64,000 nt of DNA from JAAYCU01 sp964401335. GTDB lineage: Bacteria; Planctomycetota; Phycisphaerae; UBA1845; PWPN01. A model generated the notes under the pieces. That model ran no database searches. It was not told the origin of the DNA and worked only from the letters and a program-made list of their open reading frames with translations. The position numbers and the translations under genes were made by a program. Shown here piece after piece: positions 42,867-51,624 of the stretch (its first letter is position 1; each line of letters opens with the position of its first letter). The DNA lies in the NCBI GenBank assembly GCA_964401335.1, contig CAYNYK010000008.1, forward strand, positions 9,603-73,602, written 5' to 3'.

Positions 42867-45800
42867 TCAGGGAGCAAACATCAGCGTAACACCCATCAAG
42901 CCGATGATCACCTCTTGCGACAACGTTTCCAGCGTTACACTTTTGAGGGTCATGTCAGGACGCAGGCGGCGATTGAGCACCATCGCCCGGCAATTGTTGC
43001 CAAGTTGCACCGTCGGCGGAGGCGTCCTGGGCAGGCAGAATCCGTCGCGCTCGTAATCGTAATCCGTCCCCCCGATCGGGCACAACGTCCAGAAGTTTTC
43101 CGGCGGCACCAGTTCCAGCACATCCTCGACACCATCGGCATAGGTCAGGACCACGCGGCCGTTGGCGATCCGAGTCTGCATACTGTTGGTCGAGCCGCAA
43201 ATCAGGAACCACGCCGCCGCGGCTTTTTTGTTGACCGGGACGGTCACGAATCGAGGCCAGTTATCCCACTGGCTGGTAAAAGCGATATTACGATCACCCG
43301 CAGGCCAGAGGAACGGCACGCCTTGCGGGGTGAGCAATTGGCCTCCTTGCCCCCCCTTGCCGTCAAGGGCCATGCGTGTCAGCATGGACCGCACGTTGTT
43401 CAAATCGATCACGGGCGGCTTGAGTTTCCAGTAATAAAAGGTCCATGGTGAATAGCCATCTGAACCGATACGTACCGAGCACGTCTCAGGCCGAGGCGAG
43501 AGATACTGCTGCTTATGAATGGCCCGAACGTCACCATTGAGCCGGTCGGTTAAATTGATACATTCCCACGAGGCGTCGGAAGGGATGGTCGTAACGATAT
43601 GGGCCGCCTGGGCCGCCTCGCCGACGGGATCAGAGATATGGATCTTGAATTGTCGCCAGTGCCGCGCTTTGCCTGATTCTACCAATGCCAAAACAAGATG
43701 ATGGCCGGGATTAACGTTCAACTTCGCAACGATCGCCCCCTGCTCAAGTTTCGCCTTGCTCAGGGCCTCCTGCGGATCAAGATACTCGATGATCGGCTCA
43801 TGTTCGACCGCCAGGCGGATTGATTCGCCGACATTGCCTTGCACTTGCATGGACGCGGCGGTCGCAAGCGCATCGCTCCAACGAATACTGACAACGGCGC
43901 GTATCGTCGGGTCCAGAGTAAGGCGAACCAAGGTCCGCCCAATGCCGGGGACGGTCTCCCATTCGGTTTTCTTGTTGTTCACCGTGACCTCTTCGACATG
44001 GCCGGCGTAGATGGGCAACTCCAGGCATAGGCGAGCGGGTTGCCGCAACGAACACTCATAATGATCAACGCCCGGGCCACGCTTAAAGGCCAGTGAATAA
44101 TCGGGTGTTCGGATCGACGCGTGATCCCAAGCCCGCGGAAACCCAGGCCTGACGGTGACCTTTTCATTGGGATAATCGGGCACATAACCGAAAAGCCCCT
44201 CGACGATCAGCCGGCAAAACATACTGGTGCAATCGTTGAAATCCGTACCCCCCTTGGGGACGGTAATCGCCCCGGGAACGGCCTCGTTAAACATGGCTTC
44301 CAGCGTAGTTCCCTTGAGCAGTTCCCAAGCATCCTCGGGCAAGCCCGTTTGATAATAGGCCAGCGCCAGATGGTAATTGTCACCCGCAAACATTTCGCGG
44401 ACCGAGAATTTGGAGGGAACCCAGTTGGAGGTCCAGCAGCGCTGGCCGCCGAATGACATCTTCTGTCGTTCCAGCCCCCATTCGGTATAGTGCAACGCCT
44501 GGGCCGCCTCCTGCCAAGTCAGCATACCGGCATCGATCGGCAGGAAAATACTATAGAGCCAGGCATCGGTGTGCAGTCGGCGCAGGCCGAGCTGTTCGCG
44601 ATAGCTTCCCATGTGCCCTTTTTTCCGAACCCAGAGGGAGGCAAGCACACCGGCCTTGATCTTGTCGGCCATAAACTGGTGGAATGCTATTTTTTCCGTG
44701 TCGCCCGCGCGACGAGCCATGTCGGCGGCGGCTCGATGTCCCGTATACGCATAAGCGCTTTCCTCGGCCGTACCCCCGCCGTTATACCACTGGCTGTCTG
44801 TGGGCCAGCAATTGATGTAGCTCTCGTAGACGCTGTCGCCGTCGGGATCGAAGCAGTCGCGAGCCCATTCCAGTTGTAACTCCAGGGCAGGTCGGAGAAT
44901 CTTCTCCAATTCAGGATCGGCCGTGGCTCGCCAGGCATAGATGGCCTGATCAAAAAACTGCGTCTGAAAATTGTAGAACAGATTGTCCTTCTGGATGCGT
45001 CCCTTACCATAGAACCGTGAGTCCTGAGCCTGCTGGCCGTAACCCAGATTCGGGTCGGCGCGGGTGAAACGCTTGTTGGACTCGGTGGTTTGCGAGGCAA
45101 TGTAATAGGCATATTCGGTTTTTACGTTATCATGCCAGCCATAGGCGGTAGGGCCATACGTGGTCCGCCAGCCGGGAAACGGGATGTTCCAGGCCATGGT
45201 GCCGTGGACGTAGACGGGCGGATAATACGCGGCGTCCATACCGATGCTGGAGCACGGGACGGCCACATTCAGCCAATCCACCGGCGTCTCGACTGTTACC
45301 TGGTTGGCCACGGACTCAACTCGCTTGATGCCGGCCTCGAAAGCGATGGCCGGATCATTCAACCGACAAAGGTCACCGGGCTTATCGCCGACAAAATCCT
45401 CCACCACCCAATAGATTAGCGGTGTCTCGTCCTTCAATTCGATCACCCCACACAGCAAAGGCTTTTCGGGCGTTTTCGTGGTGGTACCGACGGGAACCAG
45501 TGTCGCCGGATTCGTCCAGGCCGAGGCATCAACTACAAACATGGAAGAAGACACATGGCTGCGCCCCGCCACGATGTGTTGGGCAAATCCGGTTGCCGGC
45601 GCATAAGGCGGCGGCTGCAACAAGAAATGATCCCCCTCGACGCGAACGACATTACCCCGGCAATCTTCGGGTTGAAAAATATGTTGCATACGGTCGGGAT
45701 TGCAACATGGATCCAACTGCCAGTTGAGAGTGTGTTGGCCGGAGCGTTGGGTCGCCCCGCCGAATACCCAAACGAGCTTATCGCCGGCGTGTGTACCCTT

Positions 45801-46265
45801 CATTTCCAGACGCATCGCAAAACCCGGAGTCTCCGCCAAGGTCACGGCCTGCATCGTTATCGAAAGGCCGGGAAACAACGGGTCGCGTAATTGCCACTCG
45901 ATACGTCCGGGACGGTAATACATCCCGATTTCCGAGAACTGGTGCAGCCAGCGACCCTGATCTCCGCGCACCATCGCGACCATGAATTCGCCGCAGATAT
46001 AAGGTTCACTGGCAAATAGAAGACACGGCCGGTCACCGGCCATCACCAAGGCCGGCATATGCTGGCAATACAGGGGGCGATGATGATAGCGATCGCCGTT
46101 TCGACGGACGATGGCGGAATCCTCCACGGCATAGAGCGTCGTGGAACCTTGAGCCGTCCTGGTCTGTCGTTTCTGTTCAGGCATTTGCGCGGGAACACGC
46201 GTGACACTCGCCAGGAGGATTAAGCCAACTTCCCACGCTAAAACGACGATGGTTCGCCTACGCAT
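42867..46265 (-). CDS. Secreted DUF4450 glycoside-hydrolase-like protein
   Basis: A very large exported protein (1,132 residues from ATG 46265, which has GGAG a few bases upstream and is followed at once by RRRTIVVLAW and a hydrophobic signal; ATG 46298 adds 11 residues). The N-terminal third (about 60-330) is a beta-rich domain with LYCQHMPALVMAGDRPC. The middle (about 380-730) is an (alpha/alpha)6-type catalytic region with PYAFRATADPELEKI-like helices and SYINCWPTDSQWYNGGGTAEESAY. C-terminal beta-sandwich parts follow. The domain order matches DUF4450 proteins of Bacteroidetes and planctomycetes, thought to act in oligosaccharide breakdown. Activity is not established. Confidence 0.75.
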   Translation of the reverse strand: MRRRTIVVLAWEVGLILLASVTRVPAQMPEQKRQTRTAQGSTTLYAVEDSAIVRRNGDRYHHRPLYCQHMPALVMAGDRPCLLFASEPYICGEFMVAMVRGDQGRWLHQFSEIGMYYRPGRIEWQLRDPLFPGLSITMQAVTLAETPGFAMRLEMKGTHAGDKLVWVFGGATQRSGQHTLNWQLDPCCNPDRMQHIFQPEDCRGNVVRVEGDHFLLQPPPYAPATGFAQHIVAGRSHVSSSMFVVDASAWTNPATLVPVGTTTKTPEKPLLCGVIELKDETPLIYWVVEDFVGDKPGDLCRLNDPAIAFEAGIKRVESVANQVTVETPVDWLNVAVPCSSIGMDAAYYPPVYVHGTMAWNIPFPGWRTTYGPTAYGWHDNVKTEYAYYIASQTTESNKRFTRADPNLGYGQQAQDSRFYGKGRIQKDNLFYNFQTQFFDQAIYAWRATADPELEKILRPALELQLEWARDCFDPDGDSVYESYINCWPTDSQWYNGGGTAEESAYAYTGHRAAADMARRAGDTEKIAFHQFMADKIKAGVLASLWVRKKGHMGSYREQLGLRRLHTDAWLYSIFLPIDAGMLTWQEAAQALHYTEWGLERQKMSFGGQRCWTSNWVPSKFSVREMFAGDNYHLALAYYQTGLPEDAWELLKGTTLEAMFNEAVPGAITVPKGGTDFNDCTSMFCRLIVEGLFGYVPDYPNEKVTVRPGFPRAWDHASIRTPDYSLAFKRGPGVDHYECSLRQPARLCLELPIYAGHVEEVTVNNKKTEWETVPGIGRTLVRLTLDPTIRAVVSIRWSDALATAASMQVQGNVGESIRLAVEHEPIIEYLDPQEALSKAKLEQGAIVAKLNVNPGHHLVLALVESGKARHWRQFKIHISDPVGEAAQAAHIVTTIPSDASWECINLTDRLNGDVRAIHKQQYLSPRPETCSVRIGSDGYSPWTFYYWKLKPPVIDLNNVRSMLTRMALDGKGGQGGQLLTPQGVPFLWPAGDRNIAFTSQWDNWPRFVTVPVNKKAAAAWFLICGSTNSMQTRIANGRVVLTYADGVEDVLELVPPENFWTLCPIGGTDYDYERDGFCLPRTPPPTVQLGNNCRAMVLNRRLRPDMTLKSVTLETLSQEVIIGLMGVTLMFAP

Positions 46266-46558
46266 GTCTCCAGCCCTCTCTTGCCGAGAAATTGTCATGA
46301 GGCATTAAGTGATTGACCAACGGACATGCTATCTAAGCCACGACGCAAAGACAACTGGCATACCACAAACGGGTATTCAAACATTCAATATGAACCGCCA
46401 TCCAGCTTTATCATGGCCTGCCTCGCGTCATCACGTCATCATCGTGGGTCATTCCACCCTTCCCTATCATCACCCCGTTAATTACAATAAGGAAATTGTC
46501 GGTATTTTGCGTAAGGCTGTAAATCACGACCCGTTCATACGTAATGAGGATGCCCGTC

Positions 46559-48055
46559 ATGTCCATGCCATCAAACCGTAAAACCCGTTCGGATTCCAAT
46601 TGTTATCGGCGTACCTTTCTAATCACCACCGGCTCGACCGTGTTCCTTCCCTCCTTCCTGGGCTGTTCGGCCTCCCATGAAGAATCAACCCTCATTCCAG
46701 CGCCCGATATCGGTATTGAGCGCCGCATTCGCCCGTGCGGACCGGCATCCCAATATACGCCGACTGTCCAGGTCGCCTTCGTCCGTCGTAAGGCGGATTA
46801 TGGCATGCGCTGGCCGGGGGCCATCTATGACGGCCAGGCCGCCCTGAAGAATTACCGGCAACAAATCGAGGCAACGGCAAAGGAAATCGGTATCAATCTC
46901 AATCTTCGCTCGGAACCCATCTATTCACTGGCCGAGGCCGACGAGTGGATCGCCCAAGCCAAAGAAACCAAACCCGACGGACTGCTCGTTGTCCTGCTCG
47001 ATCGCCAGGAACACGCCTGGCCCACCGCCGCCAAGGCCGCCGACACCGGCATCCCGACGGTCATCTTCGCCCCCATCGGCGCCGCCTTCACCACCAATAC
47101 CGTCCACCTTGCCGGCCGTCCTCGCTGCCTGATCCGCTCCACCGACGATTTCGGCGAGGTCGCCTTCGCCATGAAAATGCTTTATGCCGGGGCCAAGCTC
47201 CGCGAAACCCGCTATATCGTCATCGAGGGCAAGGAACGCCGCGATTCATCCATCAAGCATTTCGGCACGAGCCTGCGAACCATTCCCGCCTCGGATTTCC
47301 TCGAGGAATACCAGCGCACACCCACGACGCCGGAGATCCACACCATCGCCAAAGACTACCTCGGCCGTGCCCAACGCGTTTTCGGTTCCAGCCCGCAAGA
47401 CGTGATCAACGGGGTCAAGAGTTACGTCGTCGCCCGCACCCTCATGGAACGCGAACAGGGCGATGCCATCACCATGGATTGCCTCGGGGCCCTCGGTCAA
47501 TCCAAAGTCAGTCTGCCGTGCATCGCCTGGTCCCGAATGAACGACCACGGCATCCCCGCCGCTTGCGAGAGGGACAAGACCGCCTGCATTACCCACGCCC
47601 TTGTCCAATACCTCTTCGACCGACCCGGCTTCCAGCAGGATCCCGTACCGGACACGGCCACGGGCTGTCTCATCGGCTCGCATTGTTCCTGTCCGACCCG
47701 GATGAACGGTTTTACCCAGCCTCCCGAACCGTTCTATCTTTCGTTCCATCACGGCAAACGTGACGCCGTCCCCCGAACGATCTGGCGAAAAAATCAGCGA
47801 ATTACGGTCCTCGACGCCGTGCTCAGCAATGATGACAACGTGCCGCCGTCACTGATCATTTCCGCCGGCGAGGTGGTCGATAATGTCCAGGTTCCCCCCG
47901 CCGGCGGCTGTGTCGTGGCCGTCCGTGTTCAACTGGACGGTGTAACAGATACGCTGGCCTATCCCGGCTTTCATCATCTTTTCTTCTACGGCGATTACAA
48001 AAAACAGCTCCGGGATTACTGCCAGCTTTTCGGTCTGCAACCCAAGGTGGTGTGA
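46559..48055 (+). CDS. Tat-exported lipoprotein, sugar-isomerase-like (paralogue of the 24181 protein)
   Basis: I start at ATG 46559 because GAGGA lies 8 bases upstream; ATGs at 46544 and 46550 are in frame but lack one. The N-terminus has a twin-arginine-like motif, YRRTFLITTGS, and a lipobox, SFLGC, so the product is probably a Tat-exported lipoprotein. The body resembles L-fucose isomerase-like proteins: YGMRWPGAIYDGQAAL, ITMDCLGALG, SHCSCPTRMNGF, FYLSFHHGKRDAVP. The DCLGAL segment aligns with ECMTTI of the paralogue at 24181. Divergent from the DUF4450 gene. Whether it catalyses isomerisation outside the cytoplasm is open. Confidence 0.65.
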   Translation: MSMPSNRKTRSDSNCYRRTFLITTGSTVFLPSFLGCSASHEESTLIPAPDIGIERRIRPCGPASQYTPTVQVAFVRRKADYGMRWPGAIYDGQAALKNYRQQIEATAKEIGINLNLRSEPIYSLAEADEWIAQAKETKPDGLLVVLLDRQEHAWPTAAKAADTGIPTVIFAPIGAAFTTNTVHLAGRPRCLIRSTDDFGEVAFAMKMLYAGAKLRETRYIVIEGKERRDSSIKHFGTSLRTIPASDFLEEYQRTPTTPEIHTIAKDYLGRAQRVFGSSPQDVINGVKSYVVARTLMEREQGDAITMDCLGALGQSKVSLPCIAWSRMNDHGIPAACERDKTACITHALVQYLFDRPGFQQDPVPDTATGCLIGSHCSCPTRMNGFTQPPEPFYLSFHHGKRDAVPRTIWRKNQRITVLDAVLSNDDNVPPSLIISAGEVVDNVQVPPAGGCVVAVRVQLDGVTDTLAYPGFHHLFFYGDYKKQLRDYCQLFGLQPKVV

Positions 48056-48066
48056 CCGGACGGGGT

Positions 48067-48115
48067 GGCGATCTCTTTCCGGGGTCACTCCCCGGCAACC
48101 ATGCGGGAGACCGCC
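48067..48115 (+). terminator. Nested hairpin after the isomerase-like gene
   Basis: GGCGATCTC (48067-48075) pairs with GAGACCGCC (48107-48115) with one mismatch, and inside it CCGGGG (48079-48084) pairs with CCCCGG (48090-48095). It starts about 12 bases after the stop codon. There is no T-run, so it is a 3'-end structure rather than a textbook intrinsic terminator. Confidence 0.4.
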
Positions 48116-48269
48116 ATCATCGGACACGACTTTCCGGGCGGTCGCTATTTTCCGGGTTGACGGGGGCTGGCCTCCCGTTGATTTGATTGTATAATGGAAG
48201 TCCGGATGCGGAATATCTTCAGGAGATAACCGCCCTGAGTAATCGGCGATTTCAAGGGAGCGCATGGCC

Positions 48270-48509
48270 ATGAAACGCTGTAACCACATAACCGCGATTT
48301 TTGCCGCGTTGTTGGCCGGTGGCACGCTGCTGGGCAATGGATGCCAGCCTTATCGAAATTTAATCTGGCCATCGATCCGCGACGGTCTGTACAATTATGT
48401 CAGCGGCAGCGTGGGGAGTTCCTACATATCGGCTGCCTTCGGCGATTATGTGCTCAATTCACTGTTAGGTGATCTTTTTTCTGACGGCAACAACCCTCTC
48501 CAACGTTAA
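48270..48509 (+). CDS. Small lipoprotein of unknown function
   Basis: The 79-residue product starts at ATG 48270, 8 bases after GGGAG; ATG 48264 is an alternative too close to the ribosome site. A signal peptide of about 24 residues ends in LLGNGC, a slightly relaxed lipobox. The mature part is only about 55 residues and rich in Ser, Gly and Tyr (YNYVSGSVGSSYISAAFGDYV), with no recognised domain. A perfect -10 box, TATAAT, lies at 48190-48195 but its -35 is poor. Small lipoproteins of this look are frequent in planctomycetes. Confidence 0.65.
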   Translation: MKRCNHITAIFAALLAGGTLLGNGCQPYRNLIWPSIRDGLYNYVSGSVGSSYISAAFGDYVLNSLLGDLFSDGNNPLQR

Positions 48510-48600
48510 TAATAGCTGAGTGATCCCCTGGACATGAAAAGCGACGATTAAGGGGCCGTGGATCGTCCAAGGGAGGCGGATATTTCTCACCGCAGTCCAC

Positions 48601-50721
48601 CTATTCGAAAACCGTATCCACCACTTCACCCTCCTCGGAGCGACTCTCCGATCCGGCAGACGATAGCCGCGATGTGCGCAGATCAGGCTGCGGCTCTTTC
48701 CCCTCGGGGATTTCGGCGACCTGTACCGTCCCGCCCCGCTGATCGTAGCACTTGAACTCGTACTGGTCCGGCCCGAGATTGCGATCGGAGCGGATGACAA
48801 TGCGCCGTCCGGTTTGCTGCTCCAAGGCGGCCAAGGCGGCCCGCTTGCGATTCTGCAATTGGAACGCCACCTCCGGAGCAATCCTGATTTCCACCATGGC
48901 GACATGCTCCCGGTGCAAGGCCACCCGCAACAAGCGCATGATATCCAACGTCATCGACTCGGCATTCTTGACCAGTCCCGCGCCTTTGCAGTACGGACAA
49001 TTCTGATAGATGCTATGCTTAATGGACGGACGCATCCGTTGTCGGGTCATCTCGATGATCCCAAACTGGCTCATCCGCAGGCACTTGGCTCGCTCCTTGT
49101 GTTTCTTCAGGGCCTCGCGCAAGGCCCGTTCAACTTCCCGGCGGTGCTTTTCGGCGTGCATGTCCACGAAATCGCAAAGGATCAACCCCCCCAGATCCCG
49201 CAGCCGCAACTGCCGGGCAATCTCCTCTGCCGCCTCCAGGTTGATCCGGTAGGCGGTCTCCTCCGCGTCATCATAATCTCGGAAACGGCCGCTATTCACA
49301 TCGATGGTCACCATGGCTTCCGTCGAATCGATCACCAGCGATCCACCGGAACGTAACGGCACCTGGCGGGAATAAAGTCGCTCGATTTCCGTCTCAATGC
49401 CAAATTTATGGAACAACGGCTTGCTCTCGGTATACACTTCGATATCCACACTGCTGCGCGGCATGGCGATGGACAGGAAATCCGCTACTTTAGCGGCCGT
49501 GGCCTGATCATCCACCACGATTTTTTTGAAATCAGGCGAATAGACATCACGAATGGTCCGGATCACCAGATCGGATTCCCGATAAAGTTCGCATGGCGCG
49601 GCCTCGTGCTTAATCCGATCAGCCACCATCTTCCAAAGCCGCTGCAGGTACAGGTAGTCCTTCTGCAATTCACGCTTCGTCTGGTCCAGACCGGCCGTCC
49701 TGAGAATAATGCCCATCCCCGGTTGAAAATCCATCTCCTCGAGGATTTTGCGCATTTTCCTTCGGGCTTCCTCATCCTCGATCTTGCGGGATACCCCCAG
49801 CCGGTTCATCCCCGGCATCATCACCAGGTAACGACCCGGTATCGAGATGTATGTCGTCAAGGTCGGACCTTTCGTGCCGATCCCCTCCTTGATCACCTGC
49901 ACGATCACTTCCTGACCTCGCCGCAAACAGCGCTGAATCGGCGGGCGGTCGCGCCGTGGGGTCTTGCGCCCGACGTCCTCACCCCGTCCGCGATGATCCG
50001 GGAAATACTGCGGTTGTAAGTCCGAAATGTGCAAAAAACCGTTCTTCGGCAACCCGAAATCAATGAACGCCGCCTGAATACTCGGCTCGACATTGGTAAC
50101 CCGCCCCTTGTAGATATTACCCACGTGAGATCCGTTACTGGCCCGTTCGATAAACAACTCCTCCAAGCGATTCTGATGGATGATCGCAATCCGACACTCC
50201 TCGCCCTCGGTCACGTTAATCAGCATGACCCGTCCGCCGGCCGTGGCCTCCGCCACCTGGGACACGTCGGCTTTGCGTATTGAGCGATGGTGCCCGCGTT
50301 TACCGGACCGGTTCGCAAGGTTGGAAACGCTCCGGGAGGAAACATCCGGGGGAAGGCCGGTTTTCACCGGAGATACGCCCGCCTCGGCCGGCGACGTCGA
50401 AACCATAATCTCTTTTTTCTGGGAACGCCGCCGACGTCTGCGCCGGGAAGAGCGCGGCACGGCCGGCTCCGTCGCTGGACTCCCGCCGGCAACCTCGGCC
50501 GGATTACCACCCGCCGATATGTGGTCCGGCGTCGACGGTAAGACCAACGTGGGCTCCATGACCTTGTGCGAATCCGTTATCCCGCCGTCCTCAAAAGGTT
50601 CCATGGGCGAATGGATGGAAGGTTGATTCAGCGGTTCCTGGACGGCATGCGCAGGTTTATTGCTTCTTCGACGGCGACGACTTCTTTTTTTTCGGTTAGG
50701 CTCATTACTCGATTCGGTCAT
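48601..50721 (-). CDS. rng: Ribonuclease E/G family endoribonuclease
   Basis: I start at ATG 50721 (Met-Thr-Glu-Ser), where GCAGGAAAC precedes; upstream codons belong to the overlapping neighbour. The first 150 residues are a basic, Arg-rich disordered tail with RSRRRRRS and RSSRRRRRR clusters likely to bind RNA. The catalytic part follows: MLINVTEGEECRIAI, an S1 domain (GNIYKGRVTNVEPSIQAAFIDFG, given as YKGRVTNVEPS and AAFIDFG), the DNase I-like core with TIDVNSG coordinating Mg2+, and the Zn-link CPYCKGAG. It makes 5'-monophosphate-sensing cuts in mRNA and rRNA. RNase E's long C-terminal scaffold is absent; the disorder is N-terminal instead. Confidence 0.95.
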   Translation of the reverse strand: MTESSNEPNRKKRSRRRRRSNKPAHAVQEPLNQPSIHSPMEPFEDGGITDSHKVMEPTLVLPSTPDHISAGGNPAEVAGGSPATEPAVPRSSRRRRRRRSQKKEIMVSTSPAEAGVSPVKTGLPPDVSSRSVSNLANRSGKRGHHRSIRKADVSQVAEATAGGRVMLINVTEGEECRIAIIHQNRLEELFIERASNGSHVGNIYKGRVTNVEPSIQAAFIDFGLPKNGFLHISDLQPQYFPDHRGRGEDVGRKTPRRDRPPIQRCLRRGQEVIVQVIKEGIGTKGPTLTTYISIPGRYLVMMPGMNRLGVSRKIEDEEARRKMRKILEEMDFQPGMGIILRTAGLDQTKRELQKDYLYLQRLWKMVADRIKHEAAPCELYRESDLVIRTIRDVYSPDFKKIVVDDQATAAKVADFLSIAMPRSSVDIEVYTESKPLFHKFGIETEIERLYSRQVPLRSGGSLVIDSTEAMVTIDVNSGRFRDYDDAEETAYRINLEAAEEIARQLRLRDLGGLILCDFVDMHAEKHRREVERALREALKKHKERAKCLRMSQFGIIEMTRQRMRPSIKHSIYQNCPYCKGAGLVKNAESMTLDIMRLLRVALHREHVAMVEIRIAPEVAFQLQNRKRAALAALEQQTGRRIVIRSDRNLGPDQYEFKCYDQRGGTVQVAEIPEGKEPQPDLRTSRLSSAGSESRSEEGEVVDTVFE

Positions 50722-51469
50722 TGTTTCCTGCACTTTCGACTTCCCTGTCTGTTGCGTTACGGAGGATATTCGGGTGATTCTCGCGAAGATCTTGATCGGG
50801 ATTGAGCGGCAAGCTATCCGGCGCGGCGAAGAGGCTTTCATCCCGCCATCGCACCCTCACCCGGCGAACACGATGCAGCCAATCCCGCGAATCCAAACCC
50901 ACTGCGGAAAGCAGTTCCTGCGGGCGGGCCAAACCCGCATCGGTGACGCGCGTCGTCCAAGTCATCACTCCCCCCTCCAGTTTGGTCGTCACCAAAAATG
51001 TTCGCAAGTCGATGGTTTTGGGCGCTTTCGTCCGGTGGTCCCTCCGTTCCACGAGGAACACCGAGCTCCGCATCAGCCGCTCAAGCCGATCACCCACTTC
51101 AGAACATAACTCCGGGGGCAAATCCAGCGTATAAACCGCCGTTTCCGGCTGAGGCGGATGTTTCCCCATGAAAACATGGCCGGTCTTTAAAGTCACCCCC
51201 GCTGGCAATTGGACCGCTAACTGCGCCAAAACCCTTCGGGGGGCCACTGGTTCGGAAAGTTCTAAAAGGAGCAACTCCGCCGTACTGGCGATTCCCACCG
51301 GCCGAGGCAAAGGAAGAGAAAGCCGCGGTCGTGGATTGAACCCTCCGGAAAATTTCACCGGCAACTGAGCCCGGGCCAGCGCCCGTTCGAACATGCGCAT
51401 CATATCGTGGTGCGAAAGAAAACGCAGATCACCGTCAATCGCGAAGCGAACGGCTACTTTGTTCCACAA
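50705..51469 (-). CDS. DUF2344/TIGR03936 radical-SAM-associated protein
   Basis: The 254-residue protein opens with VRFAIDGDLRFLSHHDMMRMFERALARA (in parts: DLRFLSHHDMMR and FERALARA), followed by FSGGFNPRPRLSLPLPRPVG, the signature of TIGR03936. In most genomes it is fused to or follows a radical SAM protein (TIGR03960) and precedes rng. Here the second link is kept, as its last 17 bases overlap the start of the RNase gene, but the radical SAM partner is not adjacent. A role in a modification or in RNase E/G regulation is inferred from neighbourhood only. Confidence 0.9.
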   Translation of the reverse strand: MWNKVAVRFAIDGDLRFLSHHDMMRMFERALARAQLPVKFSGGFNPRPRLSLPLPRPVGIASTAELLLLELSEPVAPRRVLAQLAVQLPAGVTLKTGHVFMGKHPPQPETAVYTLDLPPELCSEVGDRLERLMRSSVFLVERRDHRTKAPKTIDLRTFLVTTKLEGGVMTWTTRVTDAGLARPQELLSAVGLDSRDWLHRVRRVRVRWRDESLFAAPDSLPLNPDQDLRENHPNILRNATDREVESAGNNDRIE

Positions 51470-51624
51470 CTCGTCCGAAATCCTCTACTCCAATAACGAT
51501 TACCTTCTTTACGGTTTCAGCCTATCCGCAACGCACGGATGGGCCCTGATTATCGTACCGTCGCCCGGAAGGACGACCGTTGATCCGAAACATTTCCGTC
51601 TATTCCAACCGCGACCTTGCCTGA

